Made by a program: the position numbers and the translations under genes
Notes under the pieces: generated by a model
Databases searched by the model: none
What the model was told of the DNA's origin: nothing
Seen by the model: the letters and a program-made list of their open reading frames with translations, nothing else
Source: Chrysophaeum taylorii
Taxonomy: Eukaryota > Sar > Pelagophyceae > Pelagomonadales > Pelagomonadaceae
Assembly: GCA_029834535.1 (NCBI GenBank)
Contig: JAQMWT010000181.1
Coordinates: forward strand, 1-64,000
Length of the DNA stretch: 64,000 nucleotides
Direction: 5' to 3'
Part shown: one piece after another, positions 10,172 to 20,267 of the stretch
How the letters are laid out: each line of letters starts with the position of its first letter
Position numbering within the stretch: position 1 is the first letter of the stretch

Positions 10172-11672
10172 CCGCCAATGGCATCTACTGCCCCGGCACC
10201 AGCTACTGCTGCTCCCTCCGATCTCGACCAGCTTTCCTATCAACCACACATAACAACTCTCGCAAACCAACGGCTATGCAATTATGTTATGGGTTGTCTA
10301 CACCTGCGTTTCTGTCACAAGCAACCAATGACTTGGTCTTGAACATCGACGTCAAAGTTGTTCTCGAGTCCGATGAAACTCTTGTGCGCATGTTACGTAA
10401 ACAATTCCCCGATGTTATTACCTTTCAATGTCTTCCTTCGTTCATCAATCATCTCCATGCAGTATCGGAAAAATAAAGGCAAGATTTCTGTCGTGGCGTG
10501 ATAGAAATAACCCCGCCGTGCACAAATCGAAATCTACTCAAGAGCACTAAAACATCCGACTTGGCCAGTTTGCTCGACGACGCTCTCTTTGACAGTATGC
10601 TCTCTGTCATCAAATTACTGAAACCGATGGTTCTGTTAGCGGATATGACGCCCCCGCACAAGCAGGTCCACGGGGATCACATCTCCGTGGCTAATCTCAT
10701 ACACGCCACACTGGATAATACCGTTGATGTGGTCAACCGCTTCCCTACTTACCTCTGTGGCGATTACCAAGCCCGGGAACGATGGATCTGCATTGCTCGC
10801 AGGTACAACACTGGACCCATTGATCTGCTGTCCTGGCCGAGCCAACACCCCAAGCGCTTCTTGGACATTGCTTATGATATCCACTCAGTGGCTAAAACGC
10901 TTTGGCTTTCTAAGACCTTAGCCAAAGACTGGATTCGCGCCTACCCCGATCCCCCAACTGTTCAGTCACCAAAGACATTCCCTTTATACTCTCGTACAGG
11001 TTCTGTTCGGCTAAGCTTCTATGAGCTTGAGACCTTGAATCTACTGTTTCTCAGGCTTCATTCACAGCAAGCTCTCGAGCAAAATACTCACAAATCGCAT
11101 CCTGAATGCACGTATCACCACTTTGGTTTTAAAAGATCCTCTAACTAACTAACTAACTTCAGACCTCTCCCGAGCATGGGAGCCAGGCCGGACCGACAGG
11201 AGCCAGTCCGGACGGAATCACTTGCCTGTAGACGAGGAGCGCCGAAAGGTCGGTCGGCGGAGAGTGACCATCAAGCTTGTCGCAATGCGACGAGGAGACC
11301 GCGATGTGACTGACAACCAACTCGCCGATAACCTTCCGTCTTCGCCCCCCGGCCATACCCCGTCCCACTGCGAACGTTCCGGCTGCCAACCGGCCCGCCC
11401 GGGAGGCGAATAGGTGCCAACCTACGCCGGGAGGGCGGATGCCCTCGCAAGGCTCAGGATTCATGAGGCACCGTCCTCCATCGCAACCGCAGTCGGCGAT
11501 CAGGGTAAGGATCCTCTAACCAACCACTGCCTGGATCTTCAAATCCCATTCGCCTCGAGGCATTCGTTACTTTGTATAACTTGTTCGCCAGAATTTCACC
11601 GAACACCCCCACACCTGTGTCCTATTATGTTGCGATTTTCGAAACTAACCAACCCGTACCTAGGTTATTTCT
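10172..11672 (+). pseudogene. A3 DNA methyltransferase-like domain, first part
   Basis: The domain starts after the T-E-T-S-L-N-Y site (10151-10171). Motif I is decayed near 10270. Motif IV reads VIEITPPCTNRNLLKS near 10500, with the Pro-Cys that holds the catalytic Cys of C5-methyltransferases. Motif VI reads LLADMTPPHK near 10640. Motif VIII reads CGDYQARERWICIAR near 10765, with an exact QxRxR. The target-recognition region follows and is split by the SINE-like insert and then by C1. It continues at 27434. Confidence 0.78.
11146..11509 (-). mobile_element. SINE-like short element sharing both ends with the LINE
   Basis: This 364 bp insert is bounded by the 11 bp duplication GATCCTCTAAC (11135-11145 and 11510-11520); the A2 sequence shows the empty site. 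Read on the minus strand, it ends in a (GTTA)n tail preceded by GCTCCCATGCTCGGGAGAGG, nearly the 3' end of the LINE at 17784. Its 5' part contains GGTTGCGATGGAGG, also shared with the LINE. The interior is not LINE coding sequence. It is probably a non-autonomous partner moved by the LINE machinery, like RIME/ingi or SIDE pairs. Confidence 0.75.
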
Positions 11673-12068
11673 TGGATAGATTTGACCCTCTCCGGGTACA
11701 TGGTAGAGACTGCGTGCAGTCTTAGGCGTGTACAGACCATTCCGCTTGTCACATGCTACAACACAAGGTAGGGATTTAAGCCCTACCTCCTTAAGGACAT
11801 TAGGTCCCATAGAAGCGCTTACACTGACAACGAGGAACGAAGCCTCTGTTAATTAAACAGAACACCCCGTACCTGACGGTACGCACCTGGAGGCCTACTC
11901 CATGTTGGAAAAGAGCTTCAGACTGGGTTCTTCATAGTCATGAAAATATATAATTGCGGAATGGAAAGGAAGGAAAGAGGGAAAGCCGAATTACGGAGAG
12001 AAAACCCTCTTGTAGAGATAGGTGCGAAATGTTCCAGTGTCGTACACATAATAGTGTAGCTCTCTGGA
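11673..12068 (-). repeat. C1 3' LTR (396 bp)
   Basis: On the minus strand it runs from TCCAGAGAGC to CTATCCA. The polypurine tract lies just upstream and the target duplication TTTCT just outside. It matches the 5' LTR at 27037-27433 and the C3 LTR at 58528-58927. Confidence 0.9.
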
Positions 12069-12077
12069 CCCCCTCAA
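12069..12077 (-). promoter_or_regulatory. C1 polypurine tract
   Basis: On the minus strand TTGAGGGGG abuts the 3' LTR, as expected for the plus-strand primer of an LTR element. Confidence 0.75.
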
Positions 12078-12100
12078 CGTGTGAAAACGGTTTATGCATT

Positions 12101-14221
12101 TCAGACGTTCTTGGGGCGGAACTTGTGCAATATACATGAGAACAGTGAAACAAACAACAACAAAACAGGACAAATTAAATGTGATGTCGAGCGTGTTGTG
12201 ATGTTGCGTAAAGAAGCGGTATCGGTATCCACAACATCCGATGTGTGGTCCAATTCATCCTCGCTATTATCGTCCAGTTCCTTTAACACTGGAGAAGACG
12301 AATTGTGATCATCGGAGGATAGGTCGTTAGCAGTATTGGTATTGTGCGTTGTCATTGCATCACTCAAGGTGACCAAGGGTGCCATAACAGACGAGAGGAA
12401 GGACATAGCAGCATCTGGTGTAAGAGCGTGTATATCCAATGCAGGAATAACACGATCATGTACATCAGACATAGCTGTGTGTAAGCTGTGAGCTGCTTCG
12501 TCGATTAGAACTCGCTGTGCCTCATTATACGTATCTGGAGGGAACTGTCCAATGGACGAGATAAGCGACCGAGAGATGATATGGACAAATACAACAGAGG
12601 TCGGGATTATAGTGTCCTGATGCATTTGAAGACTCGACAAGATGTTGTCTACCAAATAGACATGCTTGATGTTCTCGGTCACTTGAGTATTTAACGTTTC
12701 GTAGGCCTCTTGCATCTGTGTGAGACAAGTTTGTGCAAGCGATCGTTGATGTTCTCGTGCCATCAATTGCTGTTCGGTGTTAGTGAGACGTAAGGATAAA
12801 GACCGAATCTCTTCTTTTAATTGGTGTAAAGATTCAGCCATATTGTCGTTAGCTTTACCTGGCGTGGGTTCAGCGGGTGGATTATCGATCGGCGCTGGTG
12901 ACACATCTTCAGAAGAAGTATTATCAGAAAAGGTATCAATTATTTGGGATGGGTAGCCAACCTGGACTAACACGTTTTTAAATGCCAATTGTTGATCAGG
13001 TGGAAGTTGGCGAAAGTAGTTAAGCATTGGCGGTACCGTCTCGGAAGAAGTTGCGTCAAGTTGACGAGAAACATCGTTAACAAAGCGTTCGATGAGCACA
13101 TTAAGTAACTCATCAGGATTGGTGACTACACAGGTTTTATCTTCAACGGACTGTAACAAAGACCAAGCTGCCACAAGCATCTCAAGATTTACACTCGAAA
13201 TGAAGGGCAGCTGACGCAAGAGCGGGGCATTAGCGTCAGGGTTGACGATAATTTTAGAAGCATCGACGTTAACGGTTGTCGTAATCTGTATGAGCGCCTC
13301 TTTGAGCAGCTTGTTAATAGCAATGGACTTTCCAAGGCGGAGGATTATAGCTCGCATGTGGGCAGCTGGATCATTATAGCAAGAGAGCTGGAAGGGGTCT
13401 TGATTATTGCGAATTAACGCTATCCCGTGATGTGATAAAGTGCACATCACGCAAATCAACAGAAAGAAGGGGCGCGGTACATCGAAGCAATGCGATGCAT
13501 GTTGCTCAGACGCGAGATGGTCTTCAATGATTTGTCGTATCCTATCCGTTTTAAGCTCATCTTTAGTGCATATGATGATTACAAGGGGTGTACCCGGAAT
13601 ATCGGTTTTATTATAGCATTCGGTAAACGCCATATGTACTTTGACAACCCTTTTAATGGGTGGAAAGCGGTGAAAGCGAATACCTTCATTAGGTGATATA
13701 GCGGGAGCATTCCGGATGCGCTTTGCTTTTACGCACAGCAATGAACTGAGATATTGGACATTATCCACAAACTCTGTCTGTTGTGCTTCCGTAAGCAGCT
13801 GCTGCAAAGACTTAAGCCAACACTGAGGATCCTTATGTTGTGGGAGAAGAAAATTGGGTGGCGAGGAACCAAGAGCAGTAACGTTCCCTGACATCATCGC
13901 CAGTACGTCAAACTTGCCGTGTTTGAGCAGGAAGTACTCAGACTTCGCTGCTTGCGATTTAGACTGTTGTTGGACAGTTGCCTTGGGCGCCTTGGGCGTC
14001 ACGGGCGTAGATTGATGTCCTTGAGCAACCGACAAATAGGTTTGATGCTTCCGATTAGGAGAACTAGTCGGAGCAACGCTTGGATTTAAGGCATTAAAGG
14101 GTGGTGATAGTGACGACACGCCACCACGGCTACGGTTCAGTACAGAATAGCGCCGGCTCGCAGCATCCTTGTTTTTAGTAGGATTCATCTTAAAAAAGGA
14201 TCCCCACATCGCGTCTTTCAT
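12101..14221 (-). CDS. C1 ORF3, 706-residue protein of unknown function
   Basis: This open frame follows RNase H and precedes the polypurine tract. The N-terminus is basic and Ser/Pro-rich. The middle carries RNNQDPFQLSCYNDPAAHMRA, related to CopA ORF3. Around residues 450-530 there is a likely coiled coil (LHQLKEEIRSLSLRLTNTEQ). The C-terminus has an acidic Ser/Asp stretch and then a hydrophobic run, ICPVLLLFVSLFSCIL, that could be a membrane anchor. Its place matches the env-like ORF of Sirevirus-type Copia elements. I see no signal peptide or glycoprotein signature, so I do not call it an envelope. It is part of a fossil element. Confidence 0.65.
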   Translation of the reverse strand: MKDAMWGSFFKMNPTKNKDAASRRYSVLNRSRGGVSSLSPPFNALNPSVAPTSSPNRKHQTYLSVAQGHQSTPVTPKAPKATVQQQSKSQAAKSEYFLLKHGKFDVLAMMSGNVTALGSSPPNFLLPQHKDPQCWLKSLQQLLTEAQQTEFVDNVQYLSSLLCVKAKRIRNAPAISPNEGIRFHRFPPIKRVVKVHMAFTECYNKTDIPGTPLVIIICTKDELKTDRIRQIIEDHLASEQHASHCFDVPRPFFLLICVMCTLSHHGIALIRNNQDPFQLSCYNDPAAHMRAIILRLGKSIAINKLLKEALIQITTTVNVDASKIIVNPDANAPLLRQLPFISSVNLEMLVAAWSLLQSVEDKTCVVTNPDELLNVLIERFVNDVSRQLDATSSETVPPMLNYFRQLPPDQQLAFKNVLVQVGYPSQIIDTFSDNTSSEDVSPAPIDNPPAEPTPGKANDNMAESLHQLKEEIRSLSLRLTNTEQQLMAREHQRSLAQTCLTQMQEAYETLNTQVTENIKHVYLVDNILSSLQMHQDTIIPTSVVFVHIISRSLISSIGQFPPDTYNEAQRVLIDEAAHSLHTAMSDVHDRVIPALDIHALTPDAAMSFLSSVMAPLVTLSDAMTTHNTNTANDLSSDDHNSSSPVLKELDDNSEDELDHTSDVVDTDTASLRNITTRSTSHLICPVLLLFVSLFSCILHKFRPKNV

Positions 14222-14304
14222 TGCATTTCACATTTTAGCGAGCCAGTATTCCTTTACATAGGAGGGTTAGTTTAAAGTCATTTCGATATAATGAAGGGTA
14301 AGGA

Positions 14305-16456
14305 TTAACCATTTTGTTGAGCTATGGGCTGTTGTAAGCCAAGTAACGTGCGAAATCTGCTGAAGAGCGGAGCTCCAAAGGGTTTAGTATATCCATCGGC
14401 GATATTATGGGTACCGGGAACATGATGTAGACGTACACGTTTTAACTGTGCGTAGTCGCGAATACGGAACCAGCGTGTGCTGATAGCTTTGGCCATAGTC
14501 GCACTGTCGGGATTATTAGATAGATGAATAGCAGAGGCAGAGTCTCCAAGTATAGGACTGTTACGTATGAACGACATATCCGATGGGAGGGGATTGTCGT
14601 GAGCATCATAATATAGTAGCAGGCCTTTCCCTGAAGGTTGGCGAAGATAAAAATGAGGATTTATAGCGAATGCCATTTCCGTTAACAATTTGCGCAACCA
14701 GACCACAGCATCGGCACACATATTAAGGGCGATAAGTTCACTCTCATGCGTAGAAGTATCTGTGATAGGCTGCAACTTGGACTTCCAAGTGATGAGAGAA
14801 CCAAACAAAAAGATGGCGTAACCGGTTGTATACTTGCGGTCTTGTTCATAAGAGGGTGCGTTATCGGCATCAACGAACGCGACCAATGGATCAAAGTTAC
14901 CTGAATTGACTTGTTCTTTAGTGTAATCCAACGTGGTGGCCATGTCAGTGCGATTGCCGATAAGAAGTCTAAGATGGTCCATTAGAGCGGAAGAGCCAGA
15001 GTAGTACCAGAGTCGGAGATTGCGATTTTCGGGCTTGCGCAAGTAGCGGAGCGTCCCTGTCAGTACTTGAACATGTAGAAATGCTGGATTATGCAATCCT
15101 CGAGAGCAACGACTAAGACTTTGGGGTAAATCAGGGCGACAGGCCAATTGGACAAACGTGAGCTTGCCGAGTAAGGTGGAGAAGGTATGAAGAATAAGCT
15201 TGTCCATATCAGAAGATGGCTCTCCAGTTTTATACGTGGTTGATGGTGACATCGGTGTGGAAGTGGGACGCAACTGTATTAAAATGGGGTACTCTTCGAA
15301 CAATGCATCAAGTTTAGCCTGACAGTCCAGTGATATAGAACCATCAGTAGTACGCGTTATGCGCATGCCTAAGAGAGTATGGACTTCCTCGAAGGTGTCG
15401 ACTGAGTATTCCTTTTCCAGGGCTTGCTGGAATTCACGACGTAGAGTTTCCGAAGTACAGCTGATGACAACATCGTCGACTGAGAGCGTGCAAATTGAAA
15501 ACGTAGCATCAGGTAGAGTTGCCGAAGTACAGCTGATGACAACATCGTCTACTGAGAGCGTGCAAATTGAAAACGTAGCATCAGCTTGGACTTTAGCGTA
15601 AATGCAGGTGTCTGCTCGAAATCGTGTATAGCCTAATGAATCAAAGAAGCCGTTTATGGTTTGATTCCAAAGGGCGGGGCTCTGGCGTAATCCGTAGAGA
15701 GATTTAACTAGCTTTGGGAGACGGCGGCCTTGATATTTAGTATCTTCGGGATCGAGAAGGTAAATGCCTTGTGGCAGTTTAACATATACGTGAGAGTCGA
15801 TGGGAGCTTGAACAAAAGCGTTAGGTACGTCGACATGGTAGACGGGAAGTCGCAGATGGGCTGCTAGCGCCAGAACACAACGGATGCCAGTAAGCTGTGC
15901 CATAGGGCTGAATGTGTTGAAAAAGTCGGGTGCCCAGAGAGGCTAAGAATCCTCGTAGGACTAGGCGTGCTTTATGTTTAAAATATTGACCGGCAGCATT
16001 GGTTTTTATACGTAGGACGAGGCGGGTGTCAATAGGCTTTGAGTTGGCCATTGGCAACGCGAGTTTAAAGCAGCCAAACTTACCAATATCAAAAATCTCT
16101 TTGGAGATGGCGGAGATATAAGCTTTGCGATCAGCGTGTGAAAGACCTTTGAGCCAGTTCAACTCATATTCATCAATTTTGATATCTTTGGCTTGAATCT
16201 TGTATTCGTCCGAACCAACAGTGCTGGGGTCACGAGCCGTCGTAAGATGGGTGATTGCGTAAGAAGCGACATTATCGTGAGTGTGAGCGTGATCGGGATC
16301 TTCGACGAGTTGAACAACTAGTAGAGGAGCATCACCAAGGTGGGTTTCAATGTAATGCGATTGCACGGTGATATAGTCTTCGATGGCGGAGAGGTGAGGC
16401 TCGGAGGCACCATAGGAGGCGTCATTCTGATCCAAAATGGAGTGGGGTGTGAACAA
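14305..16456 (-). pseudogene. C1 reverse transcriptase and RNase H
   Basis: The region starts with the RT N-terminus (DEYELNWLKGLSHADRKAY, RLVLRIKTNAAGQYFKHKAR). It continues with VPNAFVQAPIDSHVYVKLPQ, SLYGLRQSPALWN and the catalytic LSVDDVVIS, then RNase H (FVDADNAPSYEQDRKYTTGYA, STHESELIALNMCAD, HHVPGTHNIADGYTKP). All are classic Copia motifs. The product is close to the C2 RT. It belongs to the broken element C1. Confidence 0.9.
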
Positions 16457-17066
16457 AGCATAAGCATATTGAGCGGGAGGAACCTGAAAGGCGTGAGCAT
16501 GTTCGGAAATTAGATGAACGAGAGCTTGAGAAGGTGAAAGTCTGCAAGGTTGACGTCGTCGCAGAAGTGAACGTGAGGAGACTCGGGCGATGGGTGGCTA
16601 TGGCTCCTATGACACATAACTGAAGAGGACTGTGAAAGCGCTTGGTGAACATGGTGATGAAGGGATGGTGTAAATTCCCCCTCTGGAGGTATAGCCGTCC
16701 AGTGGATGCCATGAGCAAGATGATGGGAGTGGAGGGTGGGGTCGCAAAAAGTTATGTGCTGCTTGGAGAGGTCATACTTGAAGTCGGCAAGCGTACCACC
16801 GGCTTGTTTATAAGCGGCAATAGTAGGCGAGGCAATACGAGTAAGAACATCCTTGAGATTGTTCTTGCGACGAGGTTGAGGGTGATGAGGACCACGGGTG
16901 AGACGTAGGACATCCTGCGAATAGAGAGACCGATAAGATGGTAAAAGTGGCAGAGTGTCGGAGGACACTTCAGATGTAGGAGGTGTGGTGACGGGAACAG
17001 TGGGTGCGGAAGCAGCTGGAGCACATGCGGGAACGGGAGAGGGAGCATGGGGAGGAGGAGCAGGAG

Positions 17067-17075
17067 TCCCCCTCT
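17067..17075 (-). other. Internal AGAGGGGGA tract (C1 linker, second)
   Basis: A nine-base purine run on the coding strand, in frame as E-R-G-T. It resembles the 3' polypurine tract of the same element. Confidence 0.5.
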
Positions 17076-17102
17076 CGTGGTCAGTGTCGGTAGGCATAGC
17101 AG

Positions 17103-17111
17103 TCCCCCTCT
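17103..17111 (-). other. Internal AGAGGGGGA tract (C1 linker, first)
   Basis: The purine run sits in D-A-A-Q-R-G-T-A at the integrase-RT junction. C2 (52962) and A3 (42923) keep it at the same place. Confidence 0.5.
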
Positions 17112-17783
17112 GCGCCGCATCATTGGGGGTGCTGTGAACAGAGAGGGGAATGTCGGGTGAAGGTGCTGGAGGTGGATGCTGTTCATAATCAGGAGGAGAT
17201 TTAGAAAGAATACGAGGAAAGGTCAGTTTAGAGGAAACACGGACTTGGCCGTTTTCAGGATTAAGGACAACATCGGCTAAATGATTAACATGGGGTGTTA
17301 TTAAAGGGTTTATGACATTAGCACCACATAAGTAGATGTAAGGACGACATCGAGGCTCATATTTATGAAATTCGTTAGGTTCCAAATGCAGATAACAAAC
17401 AGAACCAAAAGGTTTGAGGTAGTCCTGTTGGGGAACATTACATTTTTCTAACAAAACTTGTTGCGGGCTTAGGACTTTATTATAAATACGCTCGAGGGAA
17501 ACGTTAGGGAGGAGATTATACGATTGGATAGCATGTATAACAGCCCTCGGGTAATGTGGTGCCGGATCTGTTAGGGGGTGACCTTTATAGGATACATTAA
17601 GCATATGCCGGAGTCGTGCAGACGCGGCAGTGGCTACGTGACCAACAGCGGCTTCTACTTCATGATTAAAGACACGTAAGTAAGGGGGGGACGCGGACAT
17701 GTTAATACCATGTTCCACACGAAAGGGGGTTGTTACATGCTGAGATAAATAGGGTTTAAAGGAATCACAATAGATTTGTTTTA

Positions 17784-17803
17784 ACTAACTAACTAAACTA
17801 ACT
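17784..17803 (-). repeat. (GTTA)n 3' tail of the LINE
   Basis: About five GTTA-like units close the LINE on the minus strand. The same tail closes the two short derivatives at 11146 and 38813. Simple-repeat tails replace poly(A) in several LINE clades. Confidence 0.8.
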
Positions 17804-17873
17804 TCGGACCTCTCCCGGGCATGGGAGCCAGGCTGGGCCGGTAGTAGCCGGTCCAGGATCACAGAGCAAAAAA

Positions 17874-20267
17874 TCACACAGTTGGGGTAGAAGCTTGGGA
17901 AGAAATTGCATGGATGGCGGACCGCCACTGCGCGCGGTCTTGTGCGAGGTCGTGCCACGAGTTGAAGGGGATGTCGCATTTCCGGAGTGCCTTGGCGAGC
18001 GACCTCCCGTACGTCATCTGCGGAGCCCCTGGTGGGCGCTTGGAGCGGACCCAAGACGAGAGCATCTTGCGAGGGAGTCGAGAGAAGGGCATGCGGGCGA
18101 CGTGACCGGCCCAGCGGAGCTGGCGGCGCGTGACGTAGACGTCGATGGACTCGAGGCCGAGGCGCCGCCGGAGGATCTCCGTTGAGATGTGGTGGGACCA
18201 GGTGTGTTTCCGGGTCACACGACACATGACGCGGGCGCACTGCGCGTGGAAACACCGCAGCCGGCGGAACAGGACCTCGGTGAGGCACCACGATTCCGCA
18301 CCGTGAAGGAGGATGGCCAGGACGAGCGAGACATAGACGAGGCGCTTGGCGCGAGCAGAGACGGACTTCGAGGCGAAGATGCAGTCCCGCAAGGCACCGA
18401 AGGCCTGAGACGCCTTCTTGATCCGCGCGTCGACGTCTGAGTCGTCGCGGCAGTCGCGCGAGAGGACCGAGCCGAGGTACTTAAACTGGTCGACGACCGG
18501 TATGAAGCGGCCGCGCCCGAGCTCGATGTCCGAGAGGTTCGTGTCGTCGAACGACTTTGGGTCGCCGTACAGGTGTGCCGGGCGAGCGACGAACAGCATC
18601 TCCGTTTTGGACGCCGCTTTCGTGTGTCGGTTGCCGCAATGCACCTCCATGCCCCAGGCGTCGCAGTGTTCGATGAGGCGCGGTGTCTCGCTGGCGGCGA
18701 TGTGGCGGTCCCAGAAGAGAAAGGCAACGTCGTCGGCGTACGCCGATTCATCGAAGGGAAACTCGTCGCCGCGAGCGGACCAACTCCGGTTCGTCATCTG
18801 AAAGTCTTTCCGCGTACGGTAGACACATGGGGTGCGGCCATGGCGTCGTCGAAACGACGTCGTCAGTGCCGCCATGAACAGCACGAACAGGACGGGGCCC
18901 AGGACGTCGCCCTGCTTGACGCCGATGATCGAGTCAACCGAGGCGACGACACCGCTGACCGAGAAGTGGACCTGGATTCGGTGGAGGCCCTTGATGACTG
19001 CGACGAGCTTCGGCGGGACGCCGAACTTCAGGAGCACCTCCCAGAGAAGCTCTCGCGGGACGCGGTCGAACGCCTTAACGAAATCGATGAACAGTACCCA
19101 CGAGTCCTGACCGTGCTCACGCCGCTTCTTCAGCGCTAGCTTGAGCGAGAAGGTGGCGTCGGACGTACCGCGCTCGGGTCGAAAGCCACATTGAGACTCG
19201 TGATCGAGGGCCTCGCAGATGACGTTGAGTCGCGCACGGACGATGTTCGAAACGATCTTCTGCGCGACCTCGAGCATCATGATCCCGCGGTAGTTGCCCG
19301 GCAGGGAGAGGTCCCCCTTCTTGGGGAGAATCCCGAGGAGGCCTACGTCCCACTCGGCCGGCTGGACTTCAGACTCCCAGAACTCGAGGACTACACGCTC
19401 CAACAGCGGGAGCGTGCGAGCGTCGGTGGCGAGCGCCTTCCAGACCTCCGCGCGCAGGCCCGATTCGCCGGGCGCGGTGCAGTTCAGCTGACCAACGGCC
19501 CGTTTTATCGCCTCCTGCGTCGGTGGTTCCCCGAGTTCCGGACGGATCGGCAACTGGTCAACGTCGTTGATCACGGTGGGGTCGTAGCGAGCTTGTCGAC
19601 TGTAGAGCTGCTTGAAGTGCGCCTTGAACACGTCGGCGTTCTCCTGTGGCGACGAGCACCTGCTACCGTCGGCCTTCGTCATCTGCACCTGCCTAGCCAA
19701 TGTGGTCTTCGTGAGACCGCGTCGGAGCCGTTCGACCGTATTCCAGTATTTCGAGGTGCCGCCGAGCGACTCGCTTCCCGCGTTGAGTCCGGCACACAGA
19801 CGAGTAATCCATCGCTCTTTCGCCCGTGCTACGGCCTTCGCGAGCCGCGACTTGATCGCCCGAAGGTCGTCGAGGATCGTGGACGCCGAGCGAAGACGGC
19901 GCCGGGCACCGAGCGAGAGCACAAACGCGTGGAGGGAGTTGCGTCGCTCGATCAGAGGCTGGAGTTCTTCCGCCGCGTCCTCAAACCATCCGGGTCGGAG
20001 GCGTCGGGTCTTCGGCAGTAAGGCGTCAGAGGCCGAGGCCGCCGCCCGCGCAAGGCGGGAGTACGGCGAGGACGGCGAGCCCTGGTCGGCGTCGGCCTGG
20101 TCGGCGTCGGGTATCTCGTCCGTGGCGTCGGTCGGTGCGTCGTCGGTCGCGTTGTCATGTGACCCACGGCCCAAGCCGAAGATGTCGAGCACTCTCGAGC
20201 ACCACCGGCGCCGGAATCCGAAGCGCGTGCTTTCTGAGCGCAGGGGAGCGTAGTCAAGGCGCGCCAA
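17874..20267 (-). CDS. LINE reverse transcriptase
   Basis: This 797-residue frame performs target-primed reverse transcription. RT motifs in order: GILPKKGDLSLPGNYRGI, SQCGFRPERGTSDATFSL, WVLFIDFVKAFDRVPR (motif A), GVKQGDVLGPVLFVLFMAAL (motif B) and FDESAYADDVAFLF (the YADD catalytic box). A thumb/C-terminal region follows with QFKYLGSVLSRDC, ILLHGAESWCL and LRRRLGLESIDVYVTRRQ, ending in LAQDRAQWRSAIHA. No zinc knuckle or RNase H is obvious. The first 14 bp overlap the endonuclease frame in another phase. No internal stop is seen, so this copy may have been active recently. Confidence 0.9.
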   Translation of the reverse strand: MARLDYAPLRSESTRFGFRRRWCSRVLDIFGLGRGSHDNATDDAPTDATDEIPDADQADADQGSPSSPYSRLARAAASASDALLPKTRRLRPGWFEDAAEELQPLIERRNSLHAFVLSLGARRRLRSASTILDDLRAIKSRLAKAVARAKERWITRLCAGLNAGSESLGGTSKYWNTVERLRRGLTKTTLARQVQMTKADGSRCSSPQENADVFKAHFKQLYSRQARYDPTVINDVDQLPIRPELGEPPTQEAIKRAVGQLNCTAPGESGLRAEVWKALATDARTLPLLERVVLEFWESEVQPAEWDVGLLGILPKKGDLSLPGNYRGIMMLEVAQKIVSNIVRARLNVICEALDHESQCGFRPERGTSDATFSLKLALKKRREHGQDSWVLFIDFVKAFDRVPRELLWEVLLKFGVPPKLVAVIKGLHRIQVHFSVSGVVASVDSIIGVKQGDVLGPVLFVLFMAALTTSFRRRHGRTPCVYRTRKDFQMTNRSWSARGDEFPFDESAYADDVAFLFWDRHIAASETPRLIEHCDAWGMEVHCGNRHTKAASKTEMLFVARPAHLYGDPKSFDDTNLSDIELGRGRFIPVVDQFKYLGSVLSRDCRDDSDVDARIKKASQAFGALRDCIFASKSVSARAKRLVYVSLVLAILLHGAESWCLTEVLFRRLRCFHAQCARVMCRVTRKHTWSHHISTEILRRRLGLESIDVYVTRRQLRWAGHVARMPFSRLPRKMLSSWVRSKRPPGAPQMTYGRSLAKALRKCDIPFNSWHDLAQDRAQWRSAIHAISSQASTPTV

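Larger units (their letters stand above)
16510..17770 (-). pseudogene. C1 integrase C-terminal part and integrase-RT linker
   Basis: The region resumes integrase just past the LINE insert: HGINMSASPPYLRVFNHEVEAAVGHV, then AVIHAIQSYNLLPNVSLERIYN and the GKY-like FGSVCYLHLEPNEFHKYEPRC block of Copia integrases. A long Pro/Ser-rich linker follows with two AGAGGGGGA tracts (D-A-A-Q-R-G-T-A and H-E-R-G-T). The end carries HGIHWTAIPPEGEFTPS. Three homologous linkers in the window keep the same features. Confidence 0.82.

Noticed and set aside
12101-14221. ORF3 as a true envelope glycoprotein
   Set aside because: No signal peptide, cysteine pattern, fusion peptide or furin site; A5 ORF3 has no membrane segment.
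19191-20021. Long plus-strand open frames opposite the LINE (276 and 213 residues)
   Set aside because: They are antisense shadows in GC-rich DNA; the minus strand codes for a clear RT with all motifs.
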